57,039 bases of DNA, from contig CM074810.1 of the NCBI GenBank assembly GCA_037447605.1, positions 3,894,912 to 3,951,950 of the forward strand, read 5' to 3'. The notes beneath the pieces are model-generated. The model ran no database searches. It was given only the letters and a program-made list of their open reading frames with translations, and was not told where the DNA came from. A program made the position numbers and the translations under genes. Source of the stretch: Zygnema circumcarinatum (taxonomy: Eukaryota; Streptophyta; Zygnematophyceae; Zygnematales; Zygnemataceae). Shown here one piece after another: positions 32,001-43,360 of the stretch (its first letter is position 1; each line of letters opens with the position of its first letter).

Positions 32001-34843
32001 TCAGAGAGCGAGCGTGGATCGCAGCATGAGTGCGTGGTAGGAAGACTTCCCGCTTGCAGCCATCACTATTCCCGGCTGCAAGCTGAGGCCCCTTCCGCAA
32101 CGCAGCCGCACAAACCCCTCCATCTGCAAGGGTGGCGAGGCGCCCGAGTGGCTCCCTGCATATCCTTGTGAGAACGCTTCAGGCAGTCCGGAGCCCAGAC
32201 TGAGCCCCCAGCCCACTGCCCCTCGCCCCTTGGTGGGTGTATGGGCGAGCGAGAGCGCCCACAGCATGCGGTGCCGCTCGTCCTCCGCGAGCCAGTCCGC
32301 CTGGTCCGCCTGCGCCCACGCGGCCAGGGTGGTGCTGGGACCCAGCCCCAGGGCGCCGGAGACGGATAGCGACTGCAGGGCCATTCCGATAGAAGGGCGT
32401 GGAGGCTCCCACAGCGCAGACTCGCTTAGAGGGGGGCTCGCGTTGGTGGCTGCTGGCCTGCTCCCCTTACTTTCACCTAGGAACTGCTTTGGCCGCCACT
32501 GCAGCTTCGGCAGAACCAGAGGACCCATTTCACTCCAGTGCAGCCCCCCGCTGGAGGGCGCGGGCGGGGCCGGCCACATGCGGTTCAGCACGGAGAAGGA
32601 GAGCAGCAGGCGATCGTGCGGCTGCAGGGCGATCTGGGCCAGAGTGGCTGCACAGAGCCCGCTGTCGTCGGAATCGGGCAGAATGCGCGGGAGCGGTTGA
32701 ACTGACGCGCCCCAACCACTGAGGAACTGAGCGCATGTGAGAGTGGCGATGCTGCCTTTCAGAGAAACGCCAACTGCTGATCCCTTGGCATTGCCGTGAA
32801 GGGGCGCTCCTTCGCTAGCAAAGCGTGTCAGTGCCCGCCCCTGATACAAAAAGGAAAAGCATCAATCAGACCGAGCAAGGATGCCACCTTTTCAAAACCC
32901 CCTGCCCAAGATCATCTACTCCGATGGAAGGTACACAGGTATTGAGAACCTTATAGCAGTCAGGTTTCCTATAAATCGTACCAGCTACATCTCCCTCCCC
33001 CACCCCCCATCCTTTTCCTCCTCCCCACCATTTCCTTCATTATGACGGATGTTTTAGTCAGCATTACCCCCACTGACGTTGAAGTAACAAGAAAAAATTG
33101 TATAGAACGCTGCCTAGAATGGGAATATGGCGACAATATAATATATATATTATATTATATATATAATATTCGTTCTTTCTGAGCGAAGAGTAGAGCACCT
33201 GTAGAGGATTAAGTGTTTCCGCCATGTCCCAACCATGCGCCCCCAAGGGCGCAAACCGTAGTAGCAGCCCCGGCTGAATGTGCGCTGTGTAGAGCACCTT
33301 ATGCAGGGTGATCGGGCCTCCAAGCATGATGGGACTGGTGGCTTCACCCAACCCTGCCGTGCATTCGGTCAACAGCACATCAGCTTCGCGGCATGGGGTT
33401 TCAAACCGGAACTTCACTCCCAAACCGGACCTCATGCCTGCTCTCTCCAGAAGAGTTCGCGCCTCCTGGCTCTGCTCTTCTTCCGCAGGAAGGAATGCAG
33501 CGCCGGCATTCACCTCCCCTGTAAGGCGTGTCCGCACTCCGCCCCCTTCTGAGGCTGCAGACGGCCCTGAACCCAGGCGCCTCAGCCCTGTATGAAGTTC
33601 CAATTTATCGACACGTTCCCGCACATTCAGCAAATCTGAGAATGCCTCTCGAACGAGGCGCCGAAGAGCGCTCACCTGAACCCCCCAAGAAACAGGGAAT
33701 TTCTTAAGACTTGTTCTCATTAATTTTGCCTCATATGCTCATTTACATGCATTGGCAAGTTCCCAGGACACTGGGAACGTACAAATGCTGTGAAAGAGTA
33801 TGCTTGACCAGCAATAATAAACGGAGTAATAAGGCCGGCCAAATCAGAATTCAACCCTTTCAGTGCATGCATCAAACACATTTGCCAAGCCACAGCTCAG
33901 ATCATACAGAGAGTGACTCCTCTCTTCCCACCTCTGAACGGCGCGCGAACGCCTGCTCATTCGGGCGACGGTCGAGCAACTGTATGGCGAGGAGAGCCAC
34001 CTCGTCAATAAGATTTTGGCGTTCCAACTGTGCGTCCACTTCCTTTTTCTTCTCAGGTGTCATAGCAGCAGTGTTCCCACGCCGCTGCCCTGTAATGGCG
34101 TACATCATCCCTGCCAAAGCGCCAAGAACGTGGTCCACCGGCAGCTTCCTGGGATCGTCACCTGCGTCATTTCTGCTTGACCCGAACTCCATTTCTCGTT
34201 CGAATGTAGAAGAAGGAGACGCGTCACCCTCGACTTCCTCCTCATTCTTCCCCCCTTCAAGACTCCTTGCCTTCATGACTGACCTCCCCTTCGGCGACAT
34301 TGACGCGCTGCCGGGAAAGTCGACAGTCACAGTCGGTACACTTTCGTCCGGTGCTTCCCCTTCCTTTTCATTTTCACCCTTTGCTATCAGCGCCTTCTCT
34401 CTCCCTCCGCCCTCCTGCCCTCCACCCCCTCCGCTGCTGCCTCCCCAATCATTTCCACCGTCGCCAGACCCGCCGCCATTTTTCCCATCTCCACCAGTAG
34501 CTCCGCCTCCCTCTCCTTTCCCTCCTCCCGCTGAATCTCCATCGAGACTGCTCCCGGATTTGGAAGGAGTCGATTTTGAGGTTTTCGACCCCTTTGAGGG
34601 CGGCGAGCCCCCTTTACGGTTCGCCCGAGGAGCTCTCGGTCTGCGGCTGCCGCCTTCAGCGAGATCTGCTGTCACCAAGGCGCGGTGGCGAGAGGCGGCA
34701 CTGCCTCGGCGGCCATGGATGCAAGGGAGCTGGAGCTTGAAACCATCGTTAGGGTTAGGGCTATTGGAGTTTGGATTGTGAACAGCCTGCTGCAGCGGAA
34801 GGGACGAGAGCCATCGCTGCTGAAATGAAGAATACAGCGCCAT
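32001..34843 (-). CDS. Unknown protein, predicted plastid-targeted, possible beta-barrel C-terminal half
   Basis: Three exons, 34843-33932, 33675-33199 and 32840-32001, all phase 0, give about 742 aa. The first 60 residues (MALYSSFQQRWLSSLPLQQA...) are Ser/Arg-rich and acid-poor, like an organelle transit peptide. Residues 60-215 are Gly/Ser/Lys low complexity. Residues 230-310 (DHVLGALAGMMYAITGQRRG; RQNLIDEVALLAIQLLDRRP) look helical and folded. From about 350 on there are many short alternating segments with Gly/Tyr/Leu turns (GVKFRFETP, HIQPGLLLRFAPLG, MEGFVRLRCGRGLSL). The protein ends GIVMAASGKSSYHALMLRSTLAL, an alternating pattern typical of the last strand of an outer-envelope beta-barrel. 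I do not recognise the family; the barrel idea is inference. It shares a 268-bp divergent promoter with the lipid kinase gene. Confidence 0.62.
33132..33172. repeat. AT-rich palindrome
   Basis: A 41-bp stretch made only of A and T with near-perfect dyad symmetry (ATATAATATATA repeated) lies in intron 2 of the preceding gene. It can extrude as a cruciform and is likely unstable. Confidence 0.8.
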
Positions 34844-35111
34844 GGTTCTGTGGGGCCGCGGATGCGTTACACACGGGAAGAGTATTAAGGGAGGAAGGAT
34901 GGCGGCATTGCGAGGAGAGTGGGAGGCAGACGTGGGAAGCGACACCTCCGGGGCCAAGGGATCAGCGAGGAGGCGGAGCAGGAGGGAAGGGGAGGACGCG
35001 AAGGAAAGGAAAGGAGGGAAGGAGGGAAACCGCGCCCGCGCCAGGCGTCACCGTCGGTCACCGCCTCGACCGCTACTGCCGCGGAGCCGCGGAGGCGGAG
35101 CGCGGTGAGCC
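34844..35111. promoter_or_regulatory. 268-bp divergent promoter region
   Basis: The start codons of the unknown plastid-type gene (-) and the lipid kinase gene (+) are only 268 bp apart. Both promoters and both 5' UTRs must fit here. The sequence is purine-rich (GGAGG, GGAAGG) on the + strand with no clear TATA box. Confidence 0.55.
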
Positions 35112-38100
35112 ATGGCCATGGCGGCCATGGCGGCTGCGGCGGCGCTCGGGGGTGGGAGCGGGGGCGGGGGCACTGCGCTGGAGGAGGCGACGCCGCGCGG
35201 GGGGCGGGACTACGTCTTCATCATCAACCCCGCCAGTGCGCCCGCCTGCCATGGCGCCCACTCTTTTATGGCTCTTCGGGTCATGAACTAGGCATTTCTC
35301 CATAGCTGTGTGTCAAAAGCTAGCCGTATTTACATTGACGCATACTGTAATTATTTATCAATGCAATGTATTGTCTCTTACCTTAGAAACTTTGTTGTTG
35401 GTTTGTGCTGAGCAATGAGCCACGTTGTAAAGCTCGTTTTTTTTTTGTTTTACTGGAGAGGTTGATAGCGAAGGATGGCATGTTTACACGCTGTATTTTT
35501 CTGTTCAATATTTTTAGATTCTTTTGTCGACATATTTTCACATCTGGCATAAATCAATGCACGCTTCCGGATATTGAAAAAGTTGTCCTACTTCGCATCT
35601 GCGTATGTTGCTGTTGCGGTTATACCTCCCCCCGCACTCTCTCCCTCTCTCTCGTTCTCACTCGTTCTCTCTCCCTCGACAGGTGCGAATGGTCGGGCTG
35701 CACGCCAGTGGAAAAAGATTGTTCCATTGCTGAAGAAGGCTCTGGGAAACGACTGCAATGTGAGATACTGTTATTTCCCCCTCGCCGATTGCTCGCTCTG
35801 GTTCGTCGTTGTTGTTGTTGTTGACCTTAAAAATCCTCTCTTTACATCCCTGTTTTCGTGATCTTTAGGGATTCCTACTGATGGGAAACCACCGTCAGTG
35901 TTTTGCTTTGGCTAAATTATCAACAGTGATCTTGAGTGCATTTGGAAAATAGAAAACCTGTGAAGCATACATTATATTCAAGACGCACCGTCAGCTTTCG
36001 GAGATGCGCAGGTGGTGGAGCAGTTCACTCGGCACGAAAAGGATGCAACGGAAATGGCGCGGAAGGTGAGCTTCGGTAATCGCACAATATGTGAACCCTA
36101 GCAAGTACCAAATGTTAGGATTGGGGAGTTCTCCAAACCAATTTTTGTTGTGAGCACTTTTGCAGAGATTCTGTTTCGATTTAGTGCTAAATACCTGCCA
36201 CTCTTACGAATGCTTGTTTGCACCCATAAGCATCTGAATTCACGCTCATGTTTTGTCAGTTAGAGATTTTTTAGCAATTGTTGAATTCTCCTGCTAGCAG
36301 CTATTGGTGTGGTTTTTACTTGTTGATGGGAAGCCTGCCTCATATTGCAGGCGGTGATGGACCGAGCGCATGCAGTTGTGGCGGTTGGAGGAGACGGGAC
36401 CCTAAATCAGGTGCACTGAAGAGCTTGATTGAAGAAAAACATTTCCTGCTTTGTACCTTGAATTTGAGTTTGTATGAAGTTAGCATTGCCTTTGCTAGAG
36501 AGAGTGGCTTGCATGAGCATTGTAAGCCAGCTACACCATGAGAATCTAACGTTCTGGATTAGTTTGGGTTTCCTGCAGATTGTAAACGGCTTTTTTTTGG
36601 ATGGCGAGCCTGTGGCGCCTTCTGGGGGCGAAGGAGATGGTGTACGCACGGCCTGTGGGGTGAGCTTCTAGGAGGCCCGCCAAAAAAAAAAAAAAAAAAA
36701 AAAAAAATGGAGAATTTCCCAGTTCTGCTCTCTCATCCTCTTCGGTAATGCTTTCAAACATTGCCATGCAGTTATGCTGCGATTGTTTGCCTGTTATTAC
36801 GTCTGAACGGTAGTGCTATGCAAAGTCTGATAAGGCAGTCCAGTGTCAGGCTACTGTGCGAGAGTGCATTCAGTATGCTAACATTCCCTTTTTTCTGGGG
36901 GCATTGTGGCAGCTCATTCCATTGGGGACCGGCTGCGACTTTCCTCGAACCTTCGGCTGGTGAGTACATTTGTTTGTTAGAGTCTGCGGTTTCAAAATCT
37001 TTTGGAATTTGGAAGCTAAAGGTGTTTTTGACTCTGGCAGAGAACAAACTTTGGCATGGATGTTTACTAACCTGAGTATGTTTATAGTCCAGTTTTCTAT
37101 TTCTGTGGATAGAACCTTATGTTACTTTGCACTCCCAACCCCAGCTGTTTGCGCATGCCTCACTGGAAGATTGTGATGTCCCTTCCATGTTTTGCTCTGG
37201 AAATCAGCGGTGGCTTGTGAACTCTGATGTTGCCCATTCTTCAGGTGCTGGCCAGCATGCCAACAATGAGCAATGAGCAGAACATCCTCCGACGTGGACT
37301 GCCATGGTGTGCAGGAAGAGTAACGACATCAAGGGCGCTGTGGAACGCATCAGCAGAGGTCTGCTGCCTCACTCGAAAGCCAAACTCTCACGTTCGTGTT
37401 ACTGTAATCTGAGAATGCTGACGATTATTGCTGACTTTTGACAGCATCATAGGCCTAACCTGTGGTGTATCGATTTTACAAAGGTTATGGGAACTGCCGC
37501 AGGAACGGGGGGTGAGCAACCGTTCTTGTCGAGGTTTACAGTTCTTGAGCCGTTTTGGATGAACAGGTTGTATCCCTCTCTGGTCATGGAACTGCAGGAA
37601 AGACGAAGCGACTGGACGTGGGAAGGGCTCGTTGCGCTGGCCTGAATGCGGCTCGCATGTTTGTCAACGTACTGGACATGCACCTGTGAGCATCACACCA
37701 CCCAGACATAGGTTCCCTTACTTTTTCCTTCTAGCGTGGGGCGATAGGCATTGGGATGTGTGGTAGGAGACCAAGACCGGGCTTCTTCATGACAAGGGGA
37801 GCCGAATGTATGTCTACATAATTGCACGTCTCTGTAGTTACGAGTGGAGGACGATCTTTTGGAGTTTGCAGGAGTGCGCGCACTGGCCAGGTGGCCAGTA
37901 AGTTCAAATTCCTTGGTCCTCTGTGCTACGTCGTGGGCGCGGTGTTGGCGTTCCTGCAGCACGTCAACCGTGACGTCATTCTAAGGGTGCGCTGCCTGCT
38001 GCTCTGTTAGCGTTGGTTGCGGGCGAGCCCTCCGCCATGGCTGCCGTTGTGACAGCTCTTGTGGCTGCGCTGGGCTGCAGGTGGATGGGGAGCAGGGGGT

Positions 38101-39001
38101 CCTTGTGAAGGCCATGTCAGCCCTTGTGGTCGCAAACGGTGCCTACTTTGGAGGTGGCATGAAAATTGCCCCTACTGCAGATCCCTTTTCCGGGAAACTG
38201 GATGTGAGGTTCTACATGCCTAGCCGATTCTTGGGCATCATTTGAGGCAAAATCCCCTTTCAAGGAGTCATTTCCAAAAACAAGCCCCTTCTAACTAGAG
38301 CAAGCTAGAGTAGACGACAACTGGATCTGGAAGGGAAGGGTGAAGGGAAGGCGATTGATGAATGCCTCGATGTGGCGGACACCCTTCATTTTCAGTTTAC
38401 AAAACTCGTATGCATGCAGTAGGCCCCCGCTTTGACTGCTTCATCGCATGCACCGATGCAGATAGTGACCCTCATCGGATTCAAACTCCTCGACTTCATC
38501 CTCAAGGGATGGCACCTTTTCGCGGGGAGCCATTATAACCTCAAGGGCGTAACTCACAGAAGGTTGGCTCCTTCTGCACTATCGTCCCGTCGGTCCTGCA
38601 ACTGGCAGGGGCCTCCATGGCCATGCATTCGCTTGCTCGAGAGCCTCTGGCCTGCACCATGGTCGTTGCGGGATGCATAGCAGGAGGTTTACAGCTCGGG
38701 AGAGGAAAGGGGGGTTGGGGCTGGGGGACCGAGTAGTGGTCTGAGGATGTGCAAGATTGCACATCCTCAGACCACTACTCGGTTCAGGGGAACATAACCA
38801 TGTCCGTCACATTCGGTTCCATGCCCTGCTCACGAGATCCATATTTGGCGATTGCTTTGCCGTGGCAGAGTGGCGAGGTTGGAGGTGGGAGACCCATCTA
38901 TGGGGCCATCCACGATAGAGGTGGAGGCCGATGGGGAGTTTTTGGGCCACTTGCCCCTGGCCGTGGACGTTCTGCCGGGGGCCGTCGACTTTCTGTGCTA
39001 G
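35112..39001 (+). CDS. LCBK2: Diacylglycerol/sphingoid long-chain-base kinase family protein (At2g46090-like)
   Basis: Twelve exons give about 348 aa: 35112-35235, 35683-35759, 36012-36065, 36351-36410, 36579-36659, 36913-36959, 37315-37358, 37598-37685, 37872-37986, 38081-38203, 38462-38562 and 38869-39001. All phases are consistent. The DAGK catalytic domain is complete: YVFIINPASANGRAARQW at the N-terminus, nucleotide loop VAVGGDGTLNQ (G98-T102), LIPLGTGCDFPRTFGW, FKFLGPLCYVVGAVLAFLQH, then YFGGGMKIAPTADPFSGKLD. It closes with the conserved VEADGEFLGHLPLAVDVLPGAVDF. These kinases phosphorylate diacylglycerol, sphingoid bases or related lipids; the plant member is annotated as LCBK2, and the real substrate cannot be read from sequence. 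No plastid peptide is evident, only an Ala/Gly-rich leader. The gene symbol is by resemblance. Confidence 0.92.
36682..36707. repeat. Poly(A) run in intron 5 of the lipid kinase gene
   Basis: This is an uninterrupted run of about 26 A on the transcribed sense strand just after exon 5. It could be a retroposed poly(A) remnant or simple slippage. I find no clear target-site duplication or coding remnant beside it. Confidence 0.85.
38728..38783. repeat. Perfect 27-bp inverted repeat with 2-bp spacer
   Basis: The left arm 38728-38754 and right arm 38757-38783 are exact reverse complements separated by GA. One G.T wobble and one more G-C pair would extend the stem outside. The repeat lies in intron 11 of the lipid kinase gene, so the pre-mRNA would carry a long perfect hairpin. 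Confidence 0.95.
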
Positions 39002-40091
39002 CCCACTGACAGTAGCGTTAGACTTAGGGAGTTTTTACTGTAAAGCTGGAGCCTAAGGGCGGAAGTTGGTAGATTTGTGACTTGTTGTTGGTTTGTTCAA
39101 CTAGCAGCACCTATTGCTCTTATTGTTGGTGTTTGTGGAACACGGCTGTGGAGGCGTGGCTGATGATCTGGGCCGCAAGGACGAGTTGCTGCCAGTTTTC
39201 TAGTCGGTGGTAGCGGCACTCCTTTCTGCCCTCTGCGACGCGTGCAGAAAACAATAAATGAAAAGAACTAGTCGTTGTTTCGGTGCTTCTGTGTCTTGGG
39301 TGTATGGTTGTGGTCTTTTGCATGTGTCATTGGGTCTCTGCGACAATGCGTCTGTTTGTCTTTGGGTCTTTGTGTATGGCAGATCCGAGATGCACTGCCG
39401 CACTGAAGAAATGCCGCACTGCCGCAGGCGTCCTTTCATTCCTTTGGCGATGGACGCCCTGCTCAGTACGGCACTGTGTGCGCACGTCACGTCACGACTG
39501 CATCCCGTTCGCGTTCAATCTGACTCGCCGCGCGCTATGGCCGTGGCCGTGGCCGGCTTCCCTTGCTCTCGACCGGCACGGCTTGCGCCCGGCCATAACC
39601 CACCCGCCTTCCTTCGCAGACCTTCCTCCGCGAGTGTCTCTCAGTCCCTGGCTTCCTTGTTTTCATGCCGATTGTAGTTCGGACTGCTTCTACTAACGGA
39701 AACTTTCATTGAACTCGCGATGGTGAGGCCATCAAATGTACATGGACAAAAGCAAAATGTGGAACCACGAAGGACTGGTCACAAAGGACCGAAACACAAT
39801 AACACGAAGCTAGGAGCGGAAAACTACGCCTAGGCACAACAACGCAGCCCTAGAAGCAGCCGCGAAGGTCACCGATGTGAGGCACATCGCGAGCAGGGAG
39901 CGGCGGAAGTCCACCAACACGATCACCAACAACCGCAGCACGCCGAAGAAGCGTAGAAGCGAGGCAACGCTGAAGGGCGACGGAAATGCGCTGTCGATAA
40001 AAGGTAGCCAAGATCGCCGGAGGAGGGCGATTCCTTCTACTGCTTTAGTTTTCACTCCGTTTAGTTTCATGGACCTCCTTTGGTTCAATGC

Positions 40092-40160
40092 AGTCAGTCA
40101 GTCAATCAGCCAGTCAATCAATCAGTCAGTCAATCAGTAAGCCAGTCAGTCAGTCAGTCT
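40092..40160. repeat. (CAGT)n microsatellite
   Basis: Tetranucleotide CAGT units are mixed with CAAT variants over about 69 bp. The frame that crosses it encodes only Ser-Gln-Ser-Val repeats and is not a gene. Confidence 0.95.
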
Positions 40161-40276
40161 GGTCCAGCTCGCTCAGTACCGCGTTGTGGTTCCTTTCTGC
40201 TCGCGCCCTCTCCCTACTCCCTAGCACCCACCGACCCCTGCTGCTGCTACTGCCGCCGCCGCCACCGCCGCCGCCA

Positions 40277-40363
40277 GTCTGTCTGTCTGTCTGTCTGTCT
40301 ATTTGTTTTTCTGTCTGTCCATCGGTCGGTCTGTCTGTCCGTCCGTCCGTTCGTCCGTCCGAG
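40277..40363. repeat. (CTGT)n/(CCGT)n microsatellite
   Basis: CTGT units pass into CGGT, CTGT and then CCGT units over about 87 bp, ending roughly 240 bp before the next start codon. Confidence 0.9.
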
Positions 40364-40409
40364 CGAGAGGGCTGTCTGCGCCCGCCCGCCCTCGCCGGCC
40401 GCCGCGTGG

Positions 40410-40602
40410 CGCCGTACAGCGCAGTCGACCGTACGAGGGCGTTATCTGCGTGGGATATTTGCACGTACGGAGTGTGCCGTATATATGTACGGTTTCGTAC
40501 AGTCGGGCGGTCCCTCCCTCTCCTAGTCGCCCTCGCGCTCGCCCGAGGGAAGGAAGGAGGCTTCTCAGCACGCGAGCTCGCACGTGCGCAGATCCCCCGG
40601 CC
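40410..40602 (+). promoter_or_regulatory. Candidate promoter of the TIGR01589 gene with GTAC words
   Basis: Within 200 bp upstream of the ATG at 40603 there are CCGTACAGC, CCGTACGAGG, CACGTACGGAG, a TATATATGTACGG element and TTCGTACAG. The TATATAT at about 40483-40489 is a possible TATA box about 115 bp from the ATG. Function is inferred from position only. Confidence 0.4.
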
Positions 40603-43326
40603 ATGGCGCAGGCACACAAGGCGGGCCCGCAGGTCGCACTGCCGCAGGGGAAAGCGGGCACCTCTTCGGGCGTGCCGGAGGGGCCGGAGAAAGGGAGGAA
40701 TGGGACTTCTCCCACGCCTCCCCGGCAGGTGAGCACCTTGGAGGAACCCTAAACACTTAGACAAGATATTACAAACCGAAGCTCTTCTTGCTGGAATCAC
40801 ATCAGCAATGCCATAATTTCAGCATCTCTGTGGTATCCTTCTTCCGCATGCGTTCAGGGAGTTGTGAGGAGCTTCAGGCCGCTACGGGAAACGAAAAATC
40901 TCTTAATTTTTTTTTGAAAATGAATTGCTATCACTGGTTGCCTTCCATCACGCCGTGTGCATCCACATCTGCGTGCGCTAGAAGGTTATGTATCACTATC
41001 GCATGAGCTAGGCTACCGTTGCTCGAACGGTAGCCTTGGAAACGTTCAAAGCATGGGTAAACCAAGATATGAATTCTCAATGCTGGAGAAGACTTTCGCA
41101 ACAGGCTGCTCAGGCTGTCTCTTACTGCAAGCGGCGTGGGGGAGGGCATGCGTGGACTGCGTGGATGTGTGCGTCAGGCGGCAAGCTCCGGCGCGGGGTC
41201 AAGCGGGGGGCAACGGTCGGGGTCCATGGGCGCATCTCAGGGCCTCTCGGCAGCGCCAACCGGGAAGCAATCTTCAGCTGCGATGTCGCCAGCTAACGCC
41301 GCATCACCGCCATCAACGACTGCAGGGAGCCCTCCGGCGGGAGGCACAGGGGCGGCTGGAGCCTCGAGTCCGACAGCCTCAGCTCCGGCCAGCAGCGCAG
41401 CAGCTCCTGGAGAGAGTCGGAAGATTTCGTGTGAAGATATACAATTGGTAGGTTCCGAAACGCTCCTATGGAAAGCATAGAGCTTCCGTAATATGTCGCA
41501 GCTGGACTAGGTCACCGGTATTTGTAGTTTATCCAACTGTCTCCATTTTCGGTTGTTTCTTTTTTTAGGTTTTTTATCTGATATGCGCAAGGTTGTAATC
41601 GGGTGGGAAAAGACAAGCGCCTGTATTTTGTGAAACTTGAGCGCTCTGATGCATTGTGTACAGTGGCAATAAGCCCGGCCGAATGATTGAGGTTTCATAA
41701 TCCTCCCTATAGTGCTAACGTCACTTCGGAGGACGTTGACCACACTCTCCTTTTGTCCTCTGAAGCATGGCATCTAAATCTAAAAAAAATTGGTGAAACG
41801 AAAAGGACTATCCCAGATATTTACGCAGAGTTCGTGTAGTGCTGCTTTCAGCCGCTAATGTTGTTGCGGAGAGGAGGGGAGTGCATCTGTCAACAGGTGC
41901 AAAATCTGATTGAGCGGTGTCTCCAGCTGTACATGAACCAGCGTGAGGTTATGACCACACTGCAGCAGCAGGCACGCATAGAGCCCGGCTTCACAGGCCT
42001 TGGTAGGCTGTTTTCTTCCCAATCGTGTGGCTTGTTTAAGGTGAACTCTTGTTTAAGATAGGCCCGGGTCTTGGAGCTTAAGTTTGTGCAACGGTATCTC
42101 GTTTGGGTCATTTTTGCTGTTGCCTTTTGCCTTCTTTGTCTTTGTTCTCTGGAAGTGCTTTGCCTTCTGCTAGTGATGTATGCTCGCCGTTTTGCATTGC
42201 AGTTTGGCAAAAGCTGGAGGAGCAAAACCCCGAATTCTTCAGAGCATACTACACACGCTTAAAAGTGAAGGAACAGATGCTGCAGTTCAACCACTTACTG
42301 GAACAGCATTCCCAGCTCTTGCAGAAGCTCCGCATGGCTCCACCTCCGGGCGGAGGGTCGCAGAAGATGATGGCGCCGGCCCCCGGCCTGCCCTCTGCCA
42401 TGCCTCCACCCGTCCATGGGGCCCCGCTCGGCTACCCCATCCACCGCCCTGCAGGACTCGGCTGCCCGCCCATGCCCGCCCATGGGGGCATGGGCCGTCA
42501 CGCGGGGGGCATGACCATGCCTCCCCCACATGGGCCCATGCCATCTCCATATGCGCCGCATGGAGGAGGTAGAACACGGCCGTAAGTACACTTCACAGCT
42601 TCACATTTCATGCGAAATTGAGTTTGGAAGGAGTATGAGATGTACATTGTAGTACATGGAGCTATTCTGGGTTTGTGAATCATACAATTGGGATGGAGGC
42701 AAGTAGGAAATGAGTTCACGAAGGTAGAGCAAGGAGCTTAGTGATCTGGAAACTACGCCTCGGGAACTTAATCCACGGTTTTCCTGCAATTCTCCAAGTA
42801 ACTTCCCTCCTTATGATGTTGCTCGGCATCGCAGTGGGCTTATGGACATGCCTGCGATCGGGGTGCCTTCCACTGGGCTTCCTGCCCACTCTCTTCCGCC
42901 GCACTCCCACCCCTCCGCCAACGTCCATGGCAGCCCATCAGAGAACGGCCACCACATGGGCGGAGAAGCCGCGGGCATGGACGGCGGCGCAGACGAGGCG
43001 GGCAGCAGGGGGGGCGGCGGAGGGTCGGGCGGGGAGCTGGGGGGGGGCGGCAGCGCCTTCCCCTTTGCGAATACGGAGCTCGGGCTCGGACTGGGCCTGG
43101 GCCTGCCCTTGGCGCTGGAGGGGCCCCCCTTTGGCGGGGGAGGGGGGGGCGCCATGGGGGGCCTCGGCCATGAGGCGGACGTGGGCCTCCCCCCGGCAGC
43201 TTCCCGGGAGAGTCTGGGCGGGCTCGGGCAGCTTCCACGCAACTTCAGTCTGTCTGATCTCGCGGCGGAGTTTCCGTCAGGGATTGCCTCTGATGGTGGG
43301 CCGCATGCCATTCTCATTGACCTTGT

Positions 43327-43360
<34 letters not shown>

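Larger units (their letters stand above)
39002..40602. other. Intergenic region with microsatellites and candidate promoter
   Basis: No gene is recognised. (CAGT/CAAT)n lies at 40092-40160 and (CTGT/CCGT)n at 40277-40363. The last 200 bp before the next gene hold several GTAC words (about 40413, 40429, 40465, 40488 and 40497). Confidence 0.5.

Noticed and set aside
35112-39001. Possible tRNA or snRNA genes in the introns of the lipid kinase gene
   Set aside because: I looked for cloverleaf arms and box motifs and saw none; only the perfect palindrome stands out. A tRNAscan run would be needed to exclude them fully.
40080-40526. Frame with SQSVNQSVSQS repeats
   Set aside because: It is generated by the (CAGT)n microsatellite and continues into promoter sequence; not a gene.
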